From positions 23,073,127-23,137,126 of the forward strand of contig NC_088297.1 in NCBI RefSeq assembly GCF_032854445.1: a DNA stretch of 64,000 bases, written 5' to 3'. This DNA comes from Liolophura sinensis (lineage: Eukaryota > Mollusca > Polyplacophora > Chitonida > Chitonidae). Made by a program: the position numbers and the translations under genes. The notes below the pieces were generated by a model, which saw only the letters and a program-made list of their open reading frames with translations, had not been told where the DNA came from and did not search any database. Positions 10,794 to 22,700 of the stretch are shown here, in pieces (position 1 is the stretch's first letter; each line of letters begins with the position of its first letter).

Positions 10794-13700
10794 CTGTATG
10801 ACAGATCACGTGATGTATGTTTGTAGCAAATCATTTTCAATCTCACCCTATTCGTAAATGACTACCTTATCACGCATATTTATGTGGAATATTTTTCCGT
10901 TGGATTCTGATGGTGAATAATGAGTCATGTCAGAAAGTTGCCTAATTTATAGGGACAGAAAACATAAAAATGCAGTAAGCATAAGTGGAATGCATGGCTT
11001 TTAAAAACTATCGGATGAAGCCTTTAACTTGACGACCACGGTTCTCTCGCGCGAATCAGTCTTGGTATTCCGCACATGTGCTCTGTCATGGTGAACATCA
11101 CTACCTAGCTCTGTAGGTCAGTGGTTACGTATACCATCACAGCCTTGTCTTGTTCCATAAGGTTACCTTAAACACCTCTGTACTTCCCTTGCTGTCCTCA
11201 ATACACTACTGCCTTCCACCAAATAACGGGTCTGTCCATTCTTATAGAGGTTTCAGCTATCAATTCCATGTAGGTTTGCCCAGGTGCAATCACTAAAATT
11301 CCACAGAAGCATAAAACTGCTGGACATTGGATACATTCCAACTACAACGGCCATGTTTCAATGCATATTCCTCACAGTGAGGGGAATCACGAGGGTATCA
11401 CTACCACTACTAGACAAGTTTGACCTTTTCACACACTTGAGGTATCAGTCTCACCTGTAATGACCGCGTGTTGACTCATAATCAACATTTATCACTAAAA
11501 AGATTTCTGCACAAAATATTCTTATTAGTGGTGGCGTCGTGTTCAGCTAGACCAGAAATTTGTTTATCTCATCTGTATGCGCTGTGAGGAGTATGTATGC
11601 ATGGCGGTTGGAGTTGCTACTGATCCACTTTCTACTAGTTTTATTCTTGTGTGGACTTTCTGGTGATGGCACAATGGTACTCTCACCTTGAATTAAGAGC
11701 TCATGCGATTAAGAGTGCGAACAGATATATTATTTGACAGACAGCATTAGTGTATTGAGGTCAGCACGGGAAGTACAGAGGTGTTCAAACTAAGCTTATG
11801 GAACATGACAGGACTGTAATAGTATCAGTAATACGCTATGAAACAGGGAATGACGCTGCCTCGACTTTTGTTGTGCATGGCGAAGTAACGAAGGCAGTGA
11901 TGTCATAGTTAGCTCGCTGCCTCGCTGCCTCGACTTTTGTTGTGCATGGCGAAGTAACGGAGGCAGTGATGTCATAGTTAGCTCGCTACCTCGCTGCCTC
12001 GGCTTTTGTTGTGCATGGCGAAGTAATGGAGGCAGTGATGTCATAGTTAGCTCGCTGCCTCGCTGCCTCGACTTTTGTTGTGCATGGCGAAGTAACGGAC
12101 GCAGTGATGTCATAGTTAGCTCACTGCCTCGCTGCCTCGACTTTTGTTGTGCATGCCGAAGTAACGGAGGCAGTGATGTCATAGTTATCTCGCTGCTTCG
12201 CTTCGCTATCTAGACATATGGTACTGAGTTTGCGAAATGTCCTGTGCCGGGTTCTACAATAGGGCAGTTTTTAATAATGAAATCTACCAATATGACCTAT
12301 AACGACAACTTACTATATCCAGCTTTCTTTGACGTCACAGTGAATTTAAGTCGCTTGGTTGCCTGGGGAACGCCTACAGTCACTTCGCAGACGTACTCTC
12401 CCATGATGTTCGAAAACTCACTGGCTTTGAGGTAGCTCGTGTCGATAGTCAGGTGACTAAATCCGTCCTGTGGATAAACCTGGATCCCGGCGTCAAGGTT
12501 GGATGTCTTTAGCTCGAAGTTTGCGTGGTGCCAAATGTATTTCAGGTCATCTTTGTAATCTGGGTCAACAGTGGCACTGACGTTGAGATGACCTTTCCCC
12601 CCAGGGACTATGTCCACGTGACTGTCTGATGCGTTGATTTGAATGGGCTCTGCAGACAATAGTAATAAGGAGAACAGTGTTTGGAATAAATAAATGAATG
12701 CTTGGGGTTTAACGTCGTACCTAACAATTTGTCAGTCATATGACGACGAGGAGTTAGGTGCGTCTGTGTATATACGTGTCTTCATATGGCAGGGCGAGTC
12801 CATGCCGCCAAAGTGCTGTTGCCACCGAAGTATCATGCCGAAGACGCAAGACAAGACACCCCACCCAGTGACATTATGCCGACACGGGACAACCAGTCCT
12901 GTTTCCTTCCTCTAACCGCTCTGTGATGAGCGCTTAACGAGGCACAAACAAGTACCGACCCAGGTTTGATTCTGGGTCCCCGATTTCGAGGCTGATGATC
13001 TAACCTTTAGGCTACCAGTGTTTCGAACAATTGCTCAAACCAGATGTCTGGTTAACCGAAGCCACTTGATGGGTATAAAAAAATTGTTACTTTACTTGGC
13101 AGATGGATGTTTGATTACTTATTATTCGCAAGTCACGTATTGATCCTACAAGATATGTAAAAAAGACGGTCACGTCTGAAAACATGACGTCAGTACCGTC
13201 GCTCTCTCGGTAGATTTACACAAGATGGCTGCCTTTGACTTCAATTACGTTACAACAGATAGTTTGGAGAACATTTTGATGACAGATGAGAGAGACAAAA
13301 ACAAGACTAATATAGAGAGAGACCAAAACACTAAAATAGAACCGATTTTAGGTGATAAGTTAAGCCTCCTGAATACCACCAACCGATATGTGACAAGCTG
13401 TGCGGCCATCTACAGTCAACTGGTACAAGACGTCCTGTCTAGTCCTCTTCTTTCAATTTTACAAGGCAATTTCTGCAAGCATCTTCTTTCAGCTTTTAAA
13501 ACACAATCTCTTCAAGCATCTTCTTTCAGCTTGTAAAAGACAACTTCTCCAAGCATCGTCTTCCAGCTTTTAAAAGACGATTTCTCCAAACATCTTCTTT
13601 CAACTTTTACAAGACAACTTCTCCAAGCATCGTTTTCAATTTTTACAAGACAACTTCCCTAAGCATCGTCTTTCAGCTTTTAAGAGTCGATCTCTCCAAA

Positions 13701-16700
13701 CATCCTCTTTTAACTTTTTACAAGACAACTTCTCCAAATATCTTCTTTCAACTTTTACAAGACAACTTCCCCAAGCATCGTCTTTCAGCTTTTAAAAGGC
13801 GATCTCTCCAAACATCTTCTTTCAACTTTTACAAGACAACTTCTCCAAACATCGTTTTTCAAATTCTACAAGACAACTTCTCCAAACATCGTCTTTCAGC
13901 TTTTAAAAGACGATCTCTCCAAACATCATTTTTCAACTTTTACAAGACAACTTCTCCAAACATCGTTTTTCAAATTCTACAAGACAACTTCTTCAAACAT
14001 CGTCTTTCAGCTTTTTACAAGACAACTTCTCCAAATATCTTCTTTCAACTTTTACAAGACAACTTCTCCAAACATCGTCCTTCACCTTTTAAAAGACGAT
14101 CTCTCCAAATATCTTCTTTCAACTTTTTACAAGACTTCTCCAAACATCGTTTTTCAAATTCTACCAGACAGCTTCTTCAAACATCTTCTTTCAACTTTTT
14201 ACAAGACAACTTCTCCAAACATCGTTTTTCAAACTCCACAAGACAACTTCTCCAAACATCGTCTTTCAACCTTTTACAAGGCAACTTCTCCAAATATCTT
14301 CTTTCAGCTTTTACAAGACAACTTCTCCAAACATCGTTTTTCAAATTCTACAAGACAACTTCTCCAAACATCGTCTTTCAACTTTTTACAAGACAACTTC
14401 TCCAAGCATCGTTTTCAATTTTTACAAGACAACTTCCCCAAGCATCGTCTTTCAGCGTTTAAAAGGCGATCTCTCCAAACATCGTTTTTCAAATTTTACA
14501 AGACAACTTCTCTAAACATCGTCTTTCAGCTTTTAAGAGACGATCTCTCCAAACATCTTCTTTCAACTTTTTACAAGACAACTTCTCCAAATATCTTCTT
14601 TTAACTTTTACAAGACAACTTCTCCAAGCATCGTCTTTCAACTTTAAAAAAAAAATTCTCCAAACATCTTTCAACCTATCAGGACAATTAGTACAAGACA
14701 GTTACCCGTAGATGTTCAACCAACTTGTTCAAGAGAACTTTTTCGTAGGCTTACAGAACAACTTCTCCAAACATTCCAGACAACTCAATCAAGAAACAAG
14801 GAAACCGGACAAAGGCTGATGAATATCAATGGCCGTCCGCAGGTTGCTGCAAGACCTTCCTACATACGTCCGGAGAGGAGGCCAGCAAGAGGAAGACTAT
14901 GTAAAACTGTGCTGGCTGTGTCTTAGTAGATATTTACTGGGTTATACAGATGACGTTTGTTACTCTCACTCACCAATCACCGTTAAGGTGGCGTCGCTGA
15001 CATGCGTCCTGTTGTCTTTCGTCACGTGACACTGTATACTGAAGGTGTCTCTTGGTTTCTGGACGTTATTCACAACTAGTGTGTCCCTGGACTCGTAAAT
15101 TCTTTTGTCCTCTGTAAAAAGAAAGTACAGGTAGAAAGCAATGTAATATATAGAAGATATTGCACATGGCGTCTTGTTTGACATCGTGTCTTATTGCGTG
15201 ACGTAAGAAAAGCTAAAATCGACTGAACTTGTGTTATGGCGTCATTAAGGTAAGCACGAATTGGAACGTCATAAAACACAATGTTTCTTTGTGACCTCAG
15301 GGCGTCTGAGTGTGTAATAACAAAAGTGATATCTAACTATAGCTAGTGAGATTTCACTTTTATCACTGAAGGACATTCTGACATTTCACCTATATATAAA
15401 TAATAAATGATGCTAACTCACGTAACTCACCATGCATATTCTGAATATGGATTATTTTTCCTGTCAAAAATAATGTTTTTATTCAAATAAGCACAACTGA
15501 AAAACGTTTCCACCAAAGGAAGACCAGCTCACTTTTTGTACAAACCTACTGCTATATGTATGCTGCAGCATTAACTTAACATTGGGCATCTGGATGCTGC
15601 TTCACTTAGCACTCCATCAATGCCAACAAGTAGGCGAACCACAAGCTCATGCTACTTTAGCACTCCATCAATGCCAACTTAAGTAGGCAAATCACAAGCT
15701 CGTGCTACTTCAGTTTTACTTAATACTGGTGCATGCATTCACGTCATAACAACGACGATTATCAGATTCCGTGTCGAGTTTAACATCAACCTCGAACGTG
15801 TGAGGATCTCACACGTGATAACGTCATCACGTATTTTCTTGGGAAATGGTCAAATTCTTGCTCAAACATGATATCAAATAGTGAACACCAGCATATGGCA
15901 TGAACTCGACACGATGTCTGGTTAACCTCCCATCGAATCGCATCGGAGTATTGGTCCTTGTATTGTCCAACCCATTCAGCACCACCTCAACAGCAGGTTT
16001 TACACAAAATTAAATTGGCCTACACAGATAAATTTAAGCGATTGTACAAAGGTCTTACATGTACAATCTAGACCAGGGACGTCTTATTAATTGCAACTGA
16101 CATCAATTGACTTCAATGCATTTTATTTATTTATTTGATTGGTGTTTTGCGAATTACTCAATAATATTTTACTTATGCGACGGCGGTCAGCATTATAGTG
16201 GGTGGAAACCGGGCAGAGCCCGGGGGAAACCCACGACCATCCGCAGGTTGCTCAAAGCATTTTAAATTTGATACCGTTTAGGCATTTACATGAATAGTAA
16301 GAGTAAAATTCTGATGAAAACTGACAAGACACGAAATTTCACCGGTATCATGCCAATCATCATACTGTCGTCTCTTCTCAGATTTTCGGTTTCCTCCCAC
16401 TATAATGCTGACCGTAGTCGTATATCTAAAATATTCTAGAGTATTGTGTAAAACACCAATCAAATAAATAAATTCTCTGATTTTACTCTCTATCCTGCAA
16501 ATCTTTTATTATATTACATAGCAATAAATTTACGATCCTCACCTCCGACGGGTTTGTCATTAATGAACCATGCAATGTCGGCATCAGCCTCGTTCACAAA
16601 ACATTGGAACTCCTGAGTGCTCCCCTCCGGCAGTACCATCATCATTGGATCGATATGTGAAATCAGCTCCTCTACAGAGATAATGCTACATCCGTTATAT

Positions 16701-19700
16701 CATACTACATTTACAGTGCATGCGCCGCTCTATCTACGCTCACTTTACATCACTGCCATCACAAGACAAGACCTTTGGAGCATGTGAGGCATACAAAGGT
16801 TTGTTTACGATAAGCCTCATCGCGGCACTATTTAATCAGCACTGAGCAAAAACAAAGTTGTTTCACGTGTTGATTAGAATCATGATGTCCATACTGAGAA
16901 TAGAGTAGAGTGTTGTGGGAAACATTCATTGTTATGGTTACAGCCTTACTTGTTCCTACAAGATTTAACCATACAATGAGTTTCTTATAGAAATGTCCAC
17001 AATTCAGTAGTCCTGTATGGTCGAGCTTTCTGACCACGAGGCTTTGACCCGTGAGATCGTGTATTTGAATCCAGTTCTTATTTACTGGATTGCAGCCTTA
17101 CGTCAGTAGAATTGTCTGGTACTGAGCTAAGGGTGGTGCTTGTGGTAGTTCTCTGCCTGGTGTTCTGCGCCCACGTGAACCCGACCAGCGACATGCAGTT
17201 GAAATATATAAATATAAGTATTTTCTGGGGCCTCCGTGGCCTAGTTGTTGGCGTGCTAGTGCAACACAATGGCAAGGGGCCTCTCAGTACTGCGACGGCT
17301 GTGAGTTCAAGTCCATCTCATGGTTTCTCAGCAACCTACAGATGGTCGTGGGTTTCCCCAACCATAATGCTGTTTGCCGTCGTCGTATAAGTGAAATTGT
17401 CTTGAGTACAGAGTGAAACACCAATCAAATAAATAAGTAGTTTGTTTGGGTGTCGATCTGAGCTCTGTTTCATTATTCCCAGCTTGTTCAGATCCATACT
17501 CTTCCATTCAATAACCTGGAATTCGGTCTTTTCGAGTAGTATTTCAAACAAAAGTTGTATGTCAAACAAAAACATATTTCCTTCAGTCGATCCTACGGTG
17601 GTTCAGACTTCATAACCAAGAAAAGTATAGACTGTAAATTCACAATTGTATACAAACCTACGAGACGGTCGCACTCGCAATCGTCCGGAAAAAGATTCTT
17701 TAGGGGGCTTACTGATTTTTGCTATTATAATTAAGAGAACGAAATATAAGCAACTGTTGTGAAAAAAGATGATCTTAGTTCTCTGAAGAGCAGTCGAATC
17801 AAGTGATTTGAAAATGGCGGTTTGTGAAGTTCGGCTGTGCCTGAGTGAAGTTTTGGTTGTACTGCTACAGCATATCACGTGGCGGAACCTTTTTTGTCGC
17901 GTACAGTTTTAACACATTGAGGACTGCGCAGGCAAAATGGCCATTCTCCAGGTTTGTCTGAGTAACGATCCCGAGCGGTCGATTTGGAGGTAAGCTGGGA
18001 ACATGGCAAACCGATTTCAGAGCTAGTTTGGATGGAGCATCTGGACAGAGCGTTTTCGTGAGTCAGGACTATCAATAGGGGGAGTTTCGAGTTGGAACTC
18101 TTTTGTCGTCAAAGGTAAAAACAGTCCCACTGTGTCATGTGGCTTGTAAAAAATATTAGGCATTATTTGTTGACATTCACCGTTCACCTGTCTCGCCCCT
18201 TTCTCGAGGCACAAATGACACGTCTTTCCTTTAGTAACTTCACATACGGTCAGATTCTCATTTTTCTCCACCATTGTTCTACTCTAAATTACTTTTTATG
18301 ACACTTTTTTCAGACGCCCATGTTATGGTGAATATTATCAAAAATTACGCTAAGCCTTCAGAACACAAAACCCTTATATGGACATAGGAGAGGCACACTA
18401 CACTTACCAGTGACGGTCACCTGAATCGTCTGCTTGACCTCACCCCCGGAATTCTTCGCCTTACAGGCGTATATCCCCTCGTCAGTTTTTTTGACCTTCC
18501 GCACTGACAATGAGTACAGCGACCTGTCCACCTTATGTCTGTTACTGAGGCTGCCACCAGGGGGAATCCACGTCACTTCCGGTTGAGGGCTATGAACGTA
18601 GTAAAGATTTTTTCACGGGTACTGGCCGGATTGTTATCACGAATAGATTTGTTTGATGGATTTTAGTGATTTGTTGACGCTTAGTACTATAATGAAGAAA
18701 ATAAGCAAACGTTGAAAGCTTTTGTCAAATGTTGTGGAAAGGATTGCGAGAGTTTGAACGAATATTCTATTTTAACACAGTTAAGCATGCATCGCAGAGG
18801 CTCTATCACGATTCTACAGTTAAAAGTTTACTGTGCTATGTCTTTTCACTAATTTACCCCCAAGTATTTTCACGCTGAGCATTGTAGTTAACTTGAAAAA
18901 AGTCGTCAAAATCAGTGCCAGCATACATTGAATTGACAGGAAGTTATGTCTCTTTACCTCTGCATGAGATTTCTGTGCATTCGAGACCACGCGCCTTTCT
19001 ACGTGATCCTACGGTACGTAAACAAGACTCGTGTATATATGGGCGCCATCAGCGTGGTGATTTCCCTCGAAAATTTGGGGATAATGATTGATGGGCTAGT
19101 AACAGATATTTAATAAATGTTTTCAGATTCATTGAGTCTAAATCTGTACCGGGGCCTCCGTGGCTCAGTTGATACGGGGGCAGTAGATACATTTGTATTT
19201 TAGAATGGTTTCTATGAGGCAACAATAAACACGGAACTGAGGGTGTCATACTACTAGTTGGCTGTCTCCTGCCTAAACTCCGGTATTCACACTGACTGCA
19301 GAAACCGGCAAGAAAAGAAAAGTAATACCGTGTCTTAACTGCGGAATGTATTGTACTTACTGGCCATCCGCAATGCATTGAAGCTCTAGCCAGTCCCCGG
19401 CATTAAGTGTAGCGCTTTCAGTGTAATACACAAGACGTGGCGAACGCGGCTGCGGCTTTTCGCCTGGAAACACAAATGGCATTTCATTTTTCTGTCATGA
19501 ATATCACCAAGGTATAGCTACATAATAAGCAATCAACATTTTACGGTTTTCTATTGGTTAGAGCGTGTCAGTTTATTTGTCACACGGATAGTAAAGGTGT
19601 TTTGAAACCTTGATAAGCCATATCCACACAAAAAACGGATATGATATTCATGATTTTGGTAGCGTATAACAAAGACCTTAACAGTTATTATTCTTCTCTG

Positions 19701-22700
19701 GATGTAATCCGTCAATGTCACTAATTCAATCAGAAAATTTATTAAATCCTGTCGTGTGAAAAAAACTACGTTGATGTCAAGAAATTTGCAGGTGTAAACA
19801 ACCAGCCCTTGAATACTTGAAAGTCATAGGAAACACTAAAATGAAGTATGTATAGATGAACGACCATTAACAACAGCCCAGGAAACTAGCCCAGGAAACA
19901 CAGCTACATCTCATCATTCAAAATGCATATACATATAGATCTGTGAATACATTCGCCGATTTGACCTTGGAACGGATTATATCAGGTAAAACTTATAAAT
20001 GTATAAACGTAACTGACATCTTTTGGGTCACAACAGATCTTTCAACACAATTTTACACTCTTAGAAAGATTATAAAAAAAATAAATCCAACTATTTTCCT
20101 GGACTGTTTTTAATGTTCTTTTATCTGATATATACTTCGTTTTAAAGTGGCCATTGCGTTGAAAGCGACAATCTTGTTGACTCATTGATTGATTGATTTA
20201 TAAATGAAGTAAGGGGATACCTGATATCACCGTCAGCTTAGTAGGGCTGCCGTAAACTCGGGCTCGACTTTCAGCGTTAAACACGGAGCAGTTGTACATG
20301 GCGTTGTCCTTCGCCGAGTCATTCACAGTGAGCGGTAAAAAGTGAAGATTACCTGTCAACAGGAGATGTCAAGTCAGGTGATTGCTTACCTTTAATTGCA
20401 TTTTCGCAACTGGTTACTTTATATATGGGAATTTGTATGCATTTACGCAGAGAAATTTTTGCATCGATTTCATTATTGCCTTTTTTTAACATAACGTGTA
20501 GATTATTTCAAACTGTTGAATAGATGAACATAAATTCATGTAAATGTGTTGCGCTATTTTGAACATTCGGTACGGCAGGTGTTTAAACGTTTATAACCCA
20601 TGACTTGATGGCACCAAAATTGGCGTCAGAAAACAAAAACGCATTTTGAGACTTAATTTCTTTACTAAGAAATGCATCTGTGTGTGATGTCTAGATCCAA
20701 AGTGTACAAAGAGTGACCAGTAGTGGTAAGGCAAGTACCATGGAAAACTTGTATACTGCTTCCAAGCAGTCTGTACACACGATTTTTATTGTCTGCTTCA
20801 GAATAAATTTGTTCCATACCCTCTTCACGGCAAACCATTCGAATCTATGGATTCTATGCTCTGTCGATACCAGGTATTCTGATACGAGAGAAAATTAACG
20901 AAATCCGTGCAAGTCTATGAGCTCTTCGTTCCAGCAGAAACAAGTCATCTGTATAGCTTGTTTCTTTCAGAAACAGGCTTTTTAGGTTGGAAACAAAAAC
21001 AAAAATTGCATGTTCCCAAGGTTGGCATTTTCTAAAAGAATATAAGTTAGTTATTAGAGGGGAAATATGGAAAATTCAGTTTGAACTGCATAAAATGTGA
21101 CTAAATGTCTATACCCCGTCTCTATATCCGTCATTGTGGGACAGTTACAAATGAGCGATCAAGTTTGAATGTCGTGCTGTTTTGTCCACTTAGCACCATT
21201 TTGCTGTTGATTTTGCCATTTCTCTGAACTCAAACATTGTGTGTAATTTCAGCGTGGTAAGATACAGGCGAAGTTTTGAAAAGCAATCTGTTTATCAGTC
21301 TATGTTAAATTGCTTTTGTTTCTCTTGCTAAAAAGCAATTGAGCATTCAGTGTAAAATAACCTGATAATTGTAATTATATTCCATTTCATCTCAGTTTTG
21401 GTAGCGTTATGGACAGAAATTCTTCTGATAGAACTCATTATGCAAGCTATTCTTTTTTTTTTTTTTTTTGATTGGTGTTTTACGCCGTACTCAAGAATAT
21501 TTCACTTATACGACGGCGGCCAGCAGTATGGTGGGTGGAAACCGGGCAGAGTCCCGGGGAAACCCACGACCATCCGCAGGTTGCTGTCAGACCTTCCCAC
21601 GTACGGCCGGAGAGGAAGGCAGCATGAGCTGGTCTTGAAGTCACAGCGACCGCATTTGTCATTACGCTGCGCTAGCGCGCTAACCGACTGAGCCACGGAG
21701 GCCCCGGCAAGCTTTCAGATGACTTGTTCGTGTATAAGAACATGTGTGACGCGTGTTTCGCATTTATTTATTTAATGCTTGTCAAACAGGCGTTTTGGAG
21801 TTAAACTTTTAAGTACACTACCAAAACTAAGCGTCCGTTTAGGTCTAAACGGTGTGATGTGAGAGGTAAGCACTACTGTTTAGGAATTACACGGCATTGG
21901 TGACGACTCGCGTTTAGTCACTAAGCACTGCTTTCTCCACACTTATTTAGGTTTTAAGCCATCATTTTTAATGTCAACTGGTTTTTAAAAGCCTCATCGG
22001 TGTTTGAAAATCATGTCGGGTGTGGGGGGATGGGTGGGTGTGGAGGGTGGGGGGGGGGTGGCTGTGGAGGGGGGACAGGTGGGTGTGAAGTGGGGGGGGG
22101 GGGAGGGGAATGACTGCCATGTAGAATCTATACGATCTTTTTTTCTGTGCAGCCCACGGGATTTGGTGATGTATTGTGTAAGAAGTTAGCAGTTTTGATG
22201 GATACTTTTCTTACAAAACGACAAAAGGCAGTTTCCAGAGAAGAAAAAAAGTGGTAACAAATAAAATACGCTTTCAGCTTGCTTTCAGCTTCTATAGATC
22301 GATGTCGACCTGTTGTTGTGGGTAAATTATACTCAGGGAGTTGCTTTCGCTATCCCATTACCTCGCTATGGTGAGGCCTCGCTGCCTTGAGGTAGCAAAG
22401 TGATGTAACAAGGATATGCTACTCGCTGTCCTTTTACCTCGCTCCGGTGAGGCCTCGCTGCCCCGTGGTAACGAATCGATGTGAAAAGGATATGCTATCT
22501 CGCCGTGCCATTACCCAGCCTACAATGAGGCCTCGCTGCCTAGAGGTAGGAGCCGATGTAACAAGGAAATGCTATCTCGCTGCCCCCATTATCTCGCTAC
22601 AGTGAGGCTTTGCTGCCTCGAGGTAGTCAAGCGATGGACCAAGGATATGCTATCCTCGCTGTTCCATTACCTCGCTCCGGTGATGCCTCGCTATCTCGAG

